Below, one piece after another: positions 23,901-37,445 of a stretch of DNA of 64,000 bases. The translations under genes were made by a program, and so were the position numbers. The notes beneath the pieces were generated by a model. It was not told the DNA's origin, made no database searches, and saw nothing but the letters and a program-made list of their open reading frames with translations. Source of the DNA: Cephalotus follicularis (lineage: Eukaryota > Streptophyta > Magnoliopsida > Oxalidales > Cephalotaceae); assembly GCA_001972305.1 (NCBI GenBank), contig BDDD01000429.1, positions 351,314 to 415,313 on the forward strand. The letters are read 5' to 3'. How positions within the stretch are numbered: position 1 is the stretch's first letter; each line of letters begins with the position of its first letter.

Positions 23901-24581
23901 GATATGAGCTTTCTTTATGTGGATTATATTTACCTTACATTGTGTTATTACTATTGCTTTATTTATTTCAGCACATCCCAATTATTTGAGGGATGTACAA
24001 GGAGATGTTTTGTTTCTACTCACTTAGTCATTTGGACTAACCACCTCCTTTTTATCCATTTCAGATAGTGGCAAGCAGTGGCTAAGTGTGTTTCAGTCGG
24101 TGTCGACCACGAGGGTATACCTACCAGGGTTTCAACACGTGCATATCATCCATGACATCAGTAATTAAATTATGCATTAATTATGTTCTTACATAAATGC
24201 TTTTTATAGTTTTGTTTTAAAGAGTTGAGCCTTATTTATATTTATAATTCATGCTTTGATAATATGGTTGAGGCAGAGCCCAAGCCATGCATTTTTTTTT
24301 GTGTGGTCTGCTGAGGGCTGAGCCCATTATATAAATTGTGTTTTTTTTCTTTACAGAGGGCATAGTCCGATAAACGAGATACTACATGCCCGATTTTCGT
24401 AAAAATGTAAGAGTTAGAATTATTTTCGAGTTTTTGGAAAATTTTTAACTTTTTGACTTTTAAATTTGATTATATGGTTTTAGACGGTGTTCAAACTGGT
24501 TTTAATATATCACATGGAGGTTTCTGAAAGGAGGCTTGCTACGTGATTGTCACTTCCGTCTCGGTTGGGACAGGTGTGACA
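20914..24581 (+). repeat. Solo LTR E with intact target duplication
   Basis: Begins TGTAACATCC and ends GGTGTGACA. It is flanked by the same five bases, TTGGA, at 20909-20913 and 24582-24586, and no internal genes are present, which marks a solo LTR left by recombination between two LTRs. At 3668 bp it is unusually long. Its middle and right parts share words with the LTRs of C, D and F (the GGTCGAGGGTGAGGTGTACG and GGGACTACCACAGGC stretches). It contains a TTA/TCA microsatellite and a GA-rich stretch near its left end. Confidence 0.9.
21045..21093. repeat. Trinucleotide microsatellite (TTA)n(TCA)n(TTA)n
   Basis: An uninterrupted run of TTA units, then TCA units, then TTA units inside solo LTR E. 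Methionine or serine runs in frames here are by-products of the repeat. Confidence 0.9.
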
Positions 24582-25459
24582 TTGGAGGAGATCTACATTT
24601 TAGCTTGATTAACATTCCAGGCTAGTAATTGGATGACTCGAGAGTTGAAAATCTCTATCGTTGGCGTAGTTTAAAAAAGAATAAGTTTGAGCTTCTGCAT
24701 ACTTTATTGTCTCCAAATGGAAGGATTATCGGAATGCGTGTTTCAACTCCTTGAGCTATGGATCTGCATTTGAGCTGTGGATCTCCACGGCAGTTGAGGT
24801 ACCATTTTCTCGTTAGTAAAGGTGTTGAACTGTACTTGTGACGTTCTCCTTTCTTCGAGACTAAGAAGCATGTCCTAGTTTCTTACTGACGTGTCGAATA
24901 CATTGGTTAGTACGACATTTAAAAATCTGCTAGATTAGTTAATGAAGAGTATGCAGATAGACGTCGCGTGGATATGCATTTTCATTTTGATGAAAAAGTG
25001 TTCTTACGGGCTTCACTATACAAGAGCGATTAAGTTCTGAAGCTGCAGGAAGTTTAATCCCAACGACATTGGTCCGTTCGAGACCGCCCAATGTATTGGT
25101 GCATTAGTCTACCCATTCAACTTATCTCCAAAGCTGGTATGTATCCATGATAGCTTTCACATATCAATGTTGAGCAAGTACGTTCCAAATTTCTCTCATT
25201 TATTGAACACTCTAGTAGATTTTTCAGTTGTGGACTTGTCAAAATAAAAATGTGAGGAAGTAACAGTACAAACCCATGACAAAACATGACCAGGTGTTGT
25301 GCAATAAGACTATATCTATAGTCAGGTCTTTTAGAGGAATCAAGTAGTAGAGAATACTACTTGGGAGCGTAAGGACGAGATGAGCAGACAGTATCCAGAT
25401 TATTTCATCATGTGATGTGAGAAAATTTTGTGGACAAAATTTTAAAAAGGGGGGGATAT
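24582..25459 (+). pseudogene. Internal region of element D, right part
   Basis: Continues D after the solo LTR. It holds an integrase C-terminal stretch (FGPFETAQCIGALVYPFNLSPK-like coding near 25065-25130, then a VFHMLSKYV-like word near 25160). A chromodomain-like tail TWERKDEMSRQYPDYF lies near 25360. It ends in the polypurine tract AAAAAGGGGGGGATA at 25444-25458. The equivalent stretch in element C (13500-13888) is clearly related. The frames are broken. Confidence 0.7.
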
Positions 25460-25656
25460 TGTGACACCTCGTGTCACATTTAGGAGGGTGGTTTTACAGG
25501 ACTACATTCTATGACATCATTTCCAACATACATGATATACATATGTTTTCACCCATATCATATCATTTCAATCTTTAATAAAACTTTTTGTGAAGTTGGT
25601 GTAATTATACTAATTAAAGTGATCATGAATAACTTGGTCATAGGAACAGAGAAAGC
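25460..25656 (+). repeat. Head of element D 3' LTR
   Basis: Begins TGTGACACCTCGTGTCACA directly after the polypurine tract. After about 200 bases the orientation of LTR-like sequence switches to minus (element F); the rest of D's LTR resumes at 37811. Confidence 0.6.
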
Positions 25657-27880
25657 ATCAACGGTCTCTTCCTTTGGTGCCTCACGCCTTTGCCTCTCTC
25701 TGTTTCCTTTCTTTTAAAAAAAATGATGCCCGTGCGTCTCTCTCTTTTGATTAATAAGAGAAGACACGCCTTGCGCCTTTGAGAAGGCGCCTGCGTCTTC
25801 TCCCCCTTTTTTTCTACAATGATGATCGCGTGTATTTTGCACTCCATACCTCGTAAATGTGACACAGGGTGTCATAATAAATATCCAGAGATGCTGGTAC
25901 AACTATAATGTCATAAATATATGTATAATATCATCATCATATATCATATCATCATCATATCTCATGTCATCATCATATATCAGCTCCAGCAATAGCAACA
26001 GGCCAATAGGCTACAGGATGTGTACACCATCCTCCATACAGCGGTGTAGAGTGCCTATGGTAAGCGGCCCGCATCGGACCTCGTACGTGGGCCTGCGTGT
26101 AAGGGGCACGTGCGTGTAAGGGGCACGTACCCCACCCCTCTCGATGGGCCTACGTGTAAGGGGCACGTACCCTACCCCATATAATGGGCCTACGTGTAAG
26201 CAACATCATAAGCTTACTAGTATCGGAATATAAAACACAATATCACATATCACAATGATAAACATAAAGGAAGGTGACATTGTCACCCAGAGCACTCATA
26301 TGCTCGTCTGATAAACGAGTAATGGATGCCCTGCTGCACTTACTCTCAGCTCCCATCATAGACCAATGGTATGCTGCAGATGCGGGCTATGGAAGCCCAT
26401 GGCAGTCCCACATAACACCCCATCATAGACATTGGGCCTTCTAAGGAGAGTTGGGCATCGAATGTACATCTCACCCTTGACCGATATCACAATCAAGGAA
26501 AAAGATCAACACAATCACGTACGGGATCCAAATCCTAAACACTATAACATATCAGGAATACGAAACGGCACAGATCATATAAGAATCTCAATGACAATAG
26601 AATAGAGGAAGGGAATGTCCCACTCACCGTATCACTGCCAATAACCCCCGCGGACTAGTCCCTCTATCCTCTGGATCAACTATAGAATTCCATCTACAAT
26701 GTCATCTCATTAATGACTCATTAATCACGTCTCCTATGCTTATACACATGAGATACATGAAATGCATGTATGAGCTGCTTAATGCATTTAGATGCCATAT
26801 TTACCCGATTCCCTCAACTTAACACCTTATAACTTCTCATTCATTCTATTACTCACATTATCACATAATTACTCCTTAAAACTAATTTGCACAAATACAC
26901 CACTTGAATGTATACACACTTATTAGTACTCTCTTACAATCACGTCATTAGCCATCAAAATTTAATCCAATTGCCGCCAAACTATCATTTTACTTAGTAT
27001 TTAGCTTACAACTTATAATACATCATAATTACATTTTGGAACTGATGCATTAATACACTACTTGTATATGCATACGCTTACTACATTATCATATAATCAC
27101 TTCATTATTCATTCCAATGACTCCTCCATTATTGATTATCATTCTAATACACCATCTAACATTTTCATGTTTCTCAGCTTACTAACAATAGATTATCGCT
27201 AATTCTTTATCCATTATAATGCATCTACCATCTTTGGCCACTCCCTTTATTTTATAAGCATGAAATGCATGAACTGTGACACGCTTCCATTGTGACCTAT
27301 ACACGGCAGCAAAACTATGAGCCACCGGAGCTCCGGCCAGAATTTCGGCCATCCCTCCAGGGCTTTGGCCCGCCATGCCATAAAAGGCCCCATAAACAGC
27401 CGATCTACTTATAACTGCTGGAGAACCGCCGTGACTTGGCACAGAACCCACAGTCACCGCCGGTAGTGAGTCCGACTCACTGATTTGACTCATCGAATTT
27501 CAAAAACTCCTGCCACTTCACAAACAGGTTTCCACAATGCTCGTTCTAAAAGTCTCTGCTCTAGACTCGGGGAGAATTGGCGCTCTGTCGCCTCGCCGGA
27601 GCTCCAGCCAGGTCGCCCGAGCTCTAGTCACGCCATATCCGACCTTCAAAACTCAAGATCTACTCATTGGTGGTCGAGACTCGCCATGACTCGGCGCGCA
27701 ACGCATAGCTACAGCCGGCGGTGAGTCAACACGACTGAGTTCACTCAGCAGGCTAAATCCGACCGATTCTGGCCAAATGACGCCTTAACCGACACCAAAA
27801 TGCGTGTAGCTGATCCTCACGATGAAAACCAGCTCCACCCGCGATGATATAAGAGGTGGGAAGCAAACGACATACAACAA
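25657..27880 (-). repeat. Inverted LTR tract F, left part
   Basis: Minus-strand LTR sequence related to D and E. At 25657-25875 is an LTR head (TGACACCCTGTGTCACATTTACG read leftward from 25875) that matches 37590-37810. Positions 25876-27880 are LTR body in the same minus orientation: the reversed GATGCTGGTAC, TACAGGATGTGTACACC and AGTCGGACTCACTG words. Frames here are shadows. The head next to a body without its 3' end means the order of events is not fully resolved. Confidence 0.6.
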
Positions 27881-30389
27881 TGTTGGAAACCTGGCAAGGG
27901 TTCTCGGTCAATTTGGTTCTAGGACGCAAGTGTGTATAGTTTTAATTTTTCAAAAACACAAAGACATCAAATCAAGGTTCACACCAACATCTTAGTACCA
28001 AATAAATAAGCCTAGGATCACCGTTTAATTAACAATCGAACCAAAACAAATATCAATCATGCGCATAAAGATAAACCAAACACACATCGGTAAACATAAA
28101 AGCATAAGGGAATCGACCATATCAACGTTGGAGGCTTCACCACTTCGCCGCTACGCGCTTGCCGAAGCAACTGCCGGTCACCAGCGCCATTGCCAGTTTC
28201 TGGCCAGTCCACGAAAAATTCAACCAAGACACCAACAGACTCCTGAAGCCCCGATCTACCCATTGAGGGCTAAGACAAGACGAGAAGCGCCGCAGAACAC
28301 GCTGGAGGAGCTGGCAGTGGCGACGACTCACTGAGTTTGGACTCAGTGAGTCTCAGTCAACTCGCTATGGACCAGCTGCGCCCTATCCAGTCTCCAAATC
28401 CTTCGATCTTCACGTTTATGGCGGAGACCCGTTGCAACCCGCCATGGAATGGGCGGCCATAGCGAATCGGCGAGTCGGACTCACTGTGTCAACTCGCCCG
28501 ACCAAACCAGGGCCGACCACTTCAGCCCCGTGCCATAGACCACACGATCTAAGTGCCAACAACCAAGACTCACCGTGACTCGGCACGGAACGCTTAGTCA
28601 CAGCGGCCGACGTGTCAACTGGCTCGTTGACTCACAACGCACAAACACCGACCAAAACTTATGGGAAAATGCTAAACTAAGATCAAAATGGATAGAGCCA
28701 TTGATTGGCTCCACCCACTGTGATCAACGGCTGTGGAAGAGAAGCAGGGAGCAAGCGGCGGCAGAAAACGTAAACTGCCACCAAAGAGAAACAAAGGAGA
28801 AAGAGGGAGAAAACGGGAGAGAGAGGGGAGCAGGCTTACCGTGGAAGGACGCTCGCCTTCACCCGGCCACCGGCGCGAAGCGCCAGTCTCCTGCTCTAGC
28901 CAAAAAATGCGCTGCCTGCGCGAGCGCACGATGGCGCACTCTCTCACGTCCCAAAATGCACAGCTTGTCGTTTTTTTAAGTGTTTTAAGGCTAATGTGAA
29001 TAAAGCCAAAAAATTATCATTTTATCATTTAAAAATTCTCTTTCAATTTTTAAATAAGTTTCTCTCTTTTAATTTGATAAAAATGTCTCACATTTTTAAT
29101 AATAAAATTAAAACATGCTCCCTCTAAATATCTCTTTATATATCAAGATGACGATTAGTGGAATGAGAAACAAAACACTAACGTCAAAATAATATATACT
29201 AGTTAAAAACTAGATTTACCACCAAGCGAGCATGTGTGCAGCATGCCCCACTTTTCCAATAATCAGGCGGGACACGAAATCCCGGTGGATTTTCGGTACT
29301 ATGATAAATTTCCCAGAACATCCCAAAGTTCTGGTACGACTATCCAGCTAATAGCCATGGTGTGATCTATAATCACCCCCAGATCCGTTGACCACAAAGT
29401 ACCACGTCTATCATTCGTTAGCCAGTTTCCCAGTGCTTTATCACTATCATCGGTTTGTGTGCCGCATATCCTTCATCATCTCGGCTCTGACCGCGGACTA
29501 GGGTTCAGATTAATGTCACCCCTAGGTAAAACCGCTATAACTATAATTACATGAACGCACTGAGACTAGTGAGATATCCCCGAAAACCCCTTGTTCCTAA
29601 TCTCCTAGTGCCCGGCCGGGACTTTAAGTTTTCAACAGTCATAGATGTTATAGAGCCTATAACCCTCAACACGGGTGTGACAATCCTATTTTGCGCACTC
29701 GCCCACACATCTCGATGCAGCTCCCACAAGGCCCAAAGACAACCCTTTTGCCAGCACGTGGCTAGTGCTGGGGAAGGCAAAAATCAAAGCCAAGCAGTTA
29801 CTACACAATGCATGCCAGCCGCTCAGGTTTAAGGACACAACGTAAATCACGTATGATCTACTAGTCACCTTTGACTAAACACTACCGTGACAATAGGAAC
29901 TCTATTGACATAGGTGTTGACTCTCCAAATAGATAACCTATGGTGCGTTGGTTGAGTGTCGTGCCTCTGCACGCACCCCGCATCAATTTTAGGGTAAAAC
30001 CCAAATGGCAATGACATGATCCATCCTCCTTTACCATTCGGAGCAAGCATAACACGGTAAGTCTTTGCGGTTCATCAATTGCCCTAAGAAAGAGAACCTA
30101 TGACTTGGAACTTTTTCATAAGGGAGTAAGGATCTCATTCTCATAACCTCTCCGGCACGAGATCCAACCCTTTAAGGACAGGGCGCTATATGTGTATTCA
30201 ATTGACATGGTGATCAACTAATCTGTTGAGACGGTTCGGGATAAAACTTATACCAAGATGTCAATGTTTACTGAATATGCACAATAGAACACGAATGGAA
30301 TTAAGAATTTACGATTCGAGAGTGTTTCATATGTAAAGTACATATGTTTGAAGCCTTCTCGTGGCTTGCAGGGACACCCTAATCTAACA
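27881..30389 (-). repeat. 3' LTR of Ty1/copia element G
   Basis: Read on the minus strand, the LTR starts TGTTAGATTAGGGTGTCCC at 30389 and ends GCCAGGTTTCCAACA at 27881, about 2.5 kb. A purine-rich tract (minus-strand GGCCAAGTGAGAGAT) lies just before its start. The bases outside the element are AACAA (27876-27880) and AGCAA (37446-37450), a target duplication with one mismatch. It matches 35430-37445 in direct orientation. Confidence 0.8.
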
Positions 30390-33300
30390 ATCTCTCACTT
30401 GGCCCTCCAGCCACGATGACCTACAGCCTAAGCATATCGCACTCTTGCTCTGCTCATGGCATTGGTCAGTGGGTCTGCTAAGTTTACTTCCCGCGCGACT
30501 CTCTCTATGGTGACATCTACTCTTATGATGTCTCCTATATTTCCACAATAATATCTCTTTCGAAACGTTTCATTCATCTATGATCTCCACGATCAAATGA
30601 TACCGTTGCTGTATTTGTTTAGGCGGTAATGAGACCCGGGTTCCTTGGTTTGTGCAAAGCCCCATCGCCGTCCTTATGCTGCACAGCTGGACAACAATGG
30701 ATAAAACCTCATAAAGTTCCACAATGAACTTCCACTGCCAAACCATCTACCATATCGGTATCACAGGTTGCAACATACTCTTATGCCATGGTGCAGTTTG
30801 TAGTCCTCAACTGCCACAAACTCATCACACTCACACAGCACTTCCATTCAAGACCAACACATATCCTGAAATGGATTTGTGATCAATCGGATCACAATTG
30901 AAACTAGAGTTAACCTAACTCTTACGCTTGAATTCACTATCTTCTCCATGTGTCAACAAATAATCCTGAGTCTTTCACAGGCATTATATCCTCTTGATAA
31001 TGTCCTAGTGTCTCTTACAGGGACTGGACTGAACTCGACTAGCCAGACCCTTAGGCACATCGACATCAGGCTCAGTATGAAGTATGGCATACATGATGGA
31101 GCCTATTGCCGAAGCATAAGGTTGCCAATTCATGCGTGTCCTCTCCTCATAAGTCTTGGAATACATCCTATTGGAAAGATGAATTCCTTGGCTAATTGGC
31201 AGTAAGCCATATGTGGAATTCGTTTCATACCATTTCAACACTCTGCTGATGTATTGGCTTTGAGAAAGTCCAAGCAACCTACTTGATCTATCTCTCATAG
31301 ATCTTCATTCTCAAAACGTAGGAAGCCCTTCCCAAATCCTTTACGGAGAAATTCTTGCTTTAACTGTACTTCAACATACCTACAACATCCTCTATGTGTA
31401 GTACGTCTTCTACATACAGTGCCAAGAAAGTGATTTCTGGGTTATCTTGTTTCCTGTAGACATTAGGCTTATCCATATATTTGATAAAATCAAAATGGAT
31501 ATTTTAGCTACAGGATTCTTGCTTAAGGTCATAGACATTTGGAGCTTACACCTCTTGTGCTAATGCTCTTTGGATGTAAACCCCTCGGGTTTGGGACATT
31601 TAGATGTCCTCTTCAAGATAGCCACTCTTGCAGACCGTCTTGACATCCATTTGTCATAGCTCATTATCACAATGAGCGGTAATACCAAATATAATCCGAA
31701 TGGACTTAAGCATTTTTGACTGGTGGGAAAGTTACGGTATAGTTGACCTCTTGTCTTAGTGTATACCCTTTCGCTACACTTTAAAAGTTTTAACCTTTTT
31801 CCATTAACGCCCCCAATCTTCCTCGTGAAGATTTACTTAGCATATAATAGGGTTTTAAGCCTTTGGGTGCGTACACCAAGTCCCTCACTTGGTAGGCGTA
31901 TATGGAGTCCTTTTTGGATTTCATGATCTCTTACCATGTCTTGGAATTAGTGCAATTCACTACTTCCTAATAGCTGATAGGCTCGTCATCTCGCTGACAT
32001 TAGGTTCGTCAGTGCCTTTATTGAGAAAACCTTATTTCTTAGACACTGTGAAAAACCTTGCCTGATCTCCTTGATAGAGGAGTGCCTAACTGAGATTCCA
32101 TCTCAGATTGGGATCATTTCCCAATAATGTCTTTAGAGGATTAAACCTCTAATTCCTTATCGTCCTATGGGTTTCTACTTGGTGGAAACTCTCTTTCTTT
32201 CTCCTTACTCCCACTGCTTCCTGCAATCAAGTATTCCTTTTCTTAGGAATTTTGCAGTACGCGGAACAAAACCATATTTGTTCGCTGGGATGGTAGAAAT
32301 AATATCTTAAGCACTTCCTAGAATATTCCACAAACCGGCAATGTCTCGATCATGCCTCCATCTTAGAATGTTTCCACCTTCTTATATAAACTGGACAACC
32401 TTTAATCCTCAAACGGTTTAGGCTGTGTTTCCTCCATTTAAATATCTGACTAGATATGGAGGGGACGGATTTCAAAGGAATCCGGATTAGGATATGCTCT
32501 GCCGACTGTAGTGCATAACCCCAGAAAATTAGTGGAAGATGTATAAAAGACATAATGGACCTTACCATTATCTACTTCTTGTTATAAATCCATGACTCTT
32601 CCGTAGGATTTTAGACTTGTGTTTCAACACTAAACATGTACCTAAACAGTGAAAAATCATCGGTGAAGGTGAAGTAGTGAAAACCTCATTTCTCATAGTT
32701 TTTTATTAGTAGTTTCTTGAATTGTTAATGTAATGTTATGGTAATTGTATATGACGTAGATCTCTTTCGTCCAAGTGCCTCTTGCACTAATTAGAACATT
32801 GAAATGTTTTGTATATACAGAGATCAAGTCTTTTACATAACCATTTTCTAAATTTACAATTCATAAGCGCCAACAACACCGATGTGAATTCTCTATTCAT
32901 CATCATGACGCCAGTCCTTAGCTTTAACCAGCTCTCTTAACTGTTTAGCTTCTCTTAGCTCCTCTAAGTGCTACAAATGTTAGTCTCACAACCTGGGTCC
33001 TCTAACCATGTTGAACTTACATTGTAAGCTAGATTAAGACATGGAAGTGCCTTACCACAAGGCATCTCCACCTTTGGAATATAGGAACAAATTATAATAT
33101 CTTCCAATTGCCTTAGCTTCCCACAATGGAAGTAAGCAAACTCCTTATAAAACTTTTAATCTTTTCTAGAATGGAATTCCCTTTGGACTAGCTGCCTCTT
33201 CCTTGGGTTTTCACCCTTGGAACTTAGATTCACTTGATCTATCTCCCTTTGAGATTATTCAAGTAGGAAACTGAGGCATCACAAACGATCTCAACCTCTC

Positions 33301-34810
33301 TTGATCAAAATCTACCTTTACAGTCCTCGACTGGGTGCCATAAAAATCCTTGAGTTGTGTAAGCATGACACACAAGGTCTGTGAGTGCATAACCCGAACA
33401 TTTGGAATTGTGGAAACATGCCAGCAATTGATAGGGTACGAGCTCGATAATCGTCGTCCCATTACTTAACCCCTATGGCCTTGTGATGGTCGGATACATC
33501 ATTCACTAGCTCGGGGTTATCCTAGTCATGACATGAGCGACTCTCATGCTCGCGAGAATGTTACACTAAAAGCATTTCCATTCAAGGAAATACGGATGTT
33601 CAAGTTTCTTGGAGTTCCAAATGTGTTTAAATTGTTTGTGCTGTTTGCCAATTTGAGTATTTTGTCAAGTATGTAAAAACTAGCAACCTATATGAGGAAA
33701 GAGAGAGAATATTAACAGATCATTCCATTTATGTTATTACCATAATTCTTGGTCTTTGTAATTATGGCTCTTCCCACTATTCAATCGTATATCACACCTA
33801 CAAAGTGGAACTCGGGAAGCCTTTTGCCTCTTAGTGGGGATCGGAATCTATCCCGCCATATCATGGTCCCAGTTGTAGCTGTGCAAACCATAATGCCTAA
33901 TAGTTAGGCATAGAGCATCATATTTGCATTAGGGCCTCGCCCTTGAAATGCAAGATCCGATACAAGTTCCGAGCTCCCGGACCATACAATCTACATCTGT
34001 GGCCATGCAAATAGTATGAACCCATTATAAGTCCGAACCCATAATCCTCAAAGAAATGAACCCGTTTTGATCCCCACCGCTGTGTGCGTGTCAGAGTGCC
34101 AAAACATGGTTATTTCCTTCCAGTGACCTCACACTGAAATTGAATAGAAATGGTCATACAGGGGACCTCAGCCGTGTGCTGTGCTATCCCCAATATATCC
34201 ACACCATTCAACGAATGTCATGGAAGGCCAACGATAGGACAACCTTATATCCCACTGCTTATGGACTTATTATTTCACAAGATGGAGGAATTTGGCCTCA
34301 TCAAATTTTATATATTTACCAAAGCCGTTTTAGATAAATTTAATTATCTTCCAATCCATTTGAACGGCTTAGCATGCTTGACGTTTTTGGATTTGTTTGC
34401 AAAAAGAAAACATCTATCTCATGAAACCTATTTCCCACTTAGAAATAAAATGGCCTGACCAAGGACTAAATCTATCAGTGATCACACGAGGCAATGTGAT
34501 CACTCGATCTCCTAGGTGAACTATTTAAAACTACTTTATTACAAAATGCAGCACGCATACATGGCCTTCACTTGGTCTTGCAAATTCCTTGATCTTCCTT
34601 TTCTCACTCTTTTGCGACTCTTCTCTTCTTTGTTTACAAAATGAAATTTCTCAAATACATTTAAAAAAAAAAAAGAATAGAATACAAAATGGAGGGAGAG
34701 AGAATAAAACAAATAAAGAATTGATGGTGCTCACAGGCAACCATATTGCAAACCAAATAAAAGCACAACTTAATAAAGCATATTAAACCATCCACAAAGG
34801 AAATCAAAAG
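30390..34810 (-). pseudogene. Ty1/copia gag-pol remnant, element G
   Basis: Minus-strand coding in copia order. Near 31005-31298 is the RT/RNase H part: RSSRLLGLSQSQYI, GLLPISQGIHLS and PYASAIGSIMYA. Near 32350-32568 is the integrase end, MVRSIMSFIHLPLIFWGYAL, followed by PLKSVPS and LRIKGCPVY. Near 33259-33462 is a gag-like segment. Between 33500 and 34800 no domain can be named. The element is eroded, with more breaks than can usefully be counted. Integrase before reverse transcriptase supports Ty1/copia. Confidence 0.75.
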
Positions 34811-37445
34811 CAAAGTGGTGACCGGGAATTCTTCGGCAATCGTGTAGCGGGAAAGTGGTGGAGCCTCCAACGTTGATATGGTCGCTTCCCTTATGCTTTT
34901 ATATTTACCGATGTGTGTTCGGTTTATCTTTATGCGTATGCTTGATATTTTTTTTGGTTCGATTGTTAATTAAACGGTGATCCTAGGCTTATTTATTTGG
35001 TAATAAGATGTTGGTGTGAACCTTGATTTGCTGTCTTGGTATTTTTGAAAGATTAAAATTATACACACTTGCGTCCTAGGACAAAATTGACCGGGAACCC
35101 TTGCCAGGTTTCCAACAAGTGGTATCAGAGACATCCGTTTTAATTTCAATTGGACTTTAATGTCGGTTTTGGTGACTATTTTGGAATAATTAAAGTACTT
35201 GAAATTCTAGTTTAGTTCTTATCCCATGGTTGTTTTATAAAATAAAATATTATTTTTCGGGAAACTAGGTTTTAAATAATCTATTGGGAGGTTTACTCGA
35301 ATATCGGTGAACTTATGGAATTATTTCTATTGGTCATCGGAAATTGAAATTGCTTGTGTTTATTTAAAGTCTATAGTGGATGTATATTTTAAATGTCTTA
35401 TGCATGATGGTTGACTATGGGACTGGCCGTGCCATATCCAGTCTCCAAATCCTTCGATCTTCACGTTTATGGAAGAGACCCACTGCGACTCGCCATGGAA
35501 CAGGTGGTCACATCGAATCGGAGAATCGGACTCACTGTGTAGACTTGCCCGACCAAACCAGGGCCAGCCACTACAACCCCGAGCCATAGACCACACGATC
35601 TATGCGCTAGCAACCAAGACTCGCCGTGAATCAGCTCGGAATGCCAAGTCACAAAGGCCGATGAATCAACTCAGAGAGTTGACTCAAAACGCACAAACAA
35701 CAGCCAAAACGCAAGGGAAAACGCTAAACTAAGATCAAAATGGATAAAGCCATTGATTGGCTCCACCCACTGTGATCAACGGCGGTGGAAGAGACGACGT
35801 GAGCAAGTGACGGCAGAAAAAGCAAATTGCCGCCAAAGAGAAAAGAAGGAGAAAGAGGGAGAAAACGGGAGAGAGAGGGGAGGAGACTTACCATGGAAGG
35901 ACGATTGCCTTCACCCAGCCACCGGCGCAAAGCGCCAGTCTTCTTCTCCAGCAGAAAAATGCGAAGCCCATGCAAGCGCAAGAAGGCACACTCTCTCACG
36001 TCCCAAAACGCATAGCCCAGAATTTTTTTAAGTGTTTTAAGGCTAATGTGAATAAAGCCAAATAATTCTCATTTTATTATTTAAAAATTCTCTTTCAATT
36101 TATAAATAAGTTTCTCTCTTTTAATTTGATAAAAATGTCTCTCACAATTTTAATAATAAAATTAAAACATGCTCCCGGCTAAAAATATCTTTATATATTA
36201 AGATGACTATTAGTGGAATGAGAAACAAAACACTATTGTCAAAATAATATATACTAGTTAAAAACTAGATTTACCACAAAGCGAGCATGTGTGCAGCATG
36301 CCCCACTTTTCCAATAATCAGGCGGGACCCAAAAGCGTGGTGGATTTCCGGTACAATGATATATTTCCTAGAACATCCCAAAGTTCTGGTACGACTATCC
36401 AGCTAATAGACTCGGTGTGATGTACAATCACCCCCGGATCCGTGGACCACAAAGTACCACGTCTATCATTCGTTAGTTAGTTCCCCAGTGCTTTATCACT
36501 GTCATCGGTTTGTGTACCGCATATCCTTCATCATCTCCGCTCTGACCGCGGATTAGGGTTTGGATTAATGTCACCCCTAGGTAAAATCATGATAACTATA
36601 TTTCCAGGAACGCACTGAGACTATGGGAGATATCCCCAGAAACCCCTTGTTTCCAATCTCCCAGTGCCCGGCTGGGACTTTAAGTTTTCAATGGTCATAG
36701 ATGTTATAGAGCCTATAACCCTCAACACGGGTGTGACGATCCAATGTTGCGCACTCGCCCATACATATCGATGGAGCTCCCACAAGGTCCAAAGACAACC
36801 CTTTTGCCAGCACGTGCCTAGTGCTAGGGAAGGCAAAAATCAAAACCAAGCAGTTACTACACAATCCATGCCAACCGCCCAGGTCTAAGGACAGAACATA
36901 AATCACGTATGATATACTAGTCACCTTTGACTAAACACTATTGTGACAATAGGAACTCTATTGATAGGGATGTTGACTCTCCAAATAGATAACCTATGGT
37001 GGGTCGGTTTAATGTCGTGCCTCTGCACGTACCCCACATAAGTTTTAGGGTAAAACCAAAATGGCAATGAGATGATCCATCCTCCTTTATCATTCGGAGC
37101 AAGCATAACATGACAAGTCTTTGCGGTTCATCAATTGCGCTAAGAAAGTGAACCTATGACTTGGAACTTTTTTCACAAGGGAGTAAGGATGTCATTCTCA
37201 TAACCTCTCAGGCACGAGATCCAACCCTCTACGGACAGGGCGCTATATGTGTATTCAGTTGACATGGTGATAAACTCATCCGTTGAGACAGTTTGGGATA
37301 ATACATATGCAAGATGCCAATGTTTACCGAATATGCATAATAGAACACGAATGGAACTAAGAATGTACGATTCAAGAGTGTGTCATATGTATAGTACATA
37401 TGGTTGTAGCCTTCTCGTGGCTTGCAGGGATACCCTAATTTAACA
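34811..37445 (-). repeat. Right-hand LTR and leader of element G, part inverted
   Basis: Positions 35430-37445 match 28383-30389 in direct orientation and end at TTTAACA. Positions 34811-35116 match 27881-28180 in the opposite orientation. On the plus strand they end GCCAGGTTTCCAACA followed by AGTGGTATCAGAG at 35117, a tRNA-iMet primer site, and an AT-rich leader to 35429. The LTR end with primer site therefore points the other way from the rest of the element. Confidence 0.7.

Noticed and set aside
28575-28979. 134-codon plus-strand frame and its near copy at 35753-36031
   Set aside because: Both lie at the same place in the two LTRs of element G, are Arg/Glu-rich from GA-rich DNA, and have no start context or domain.
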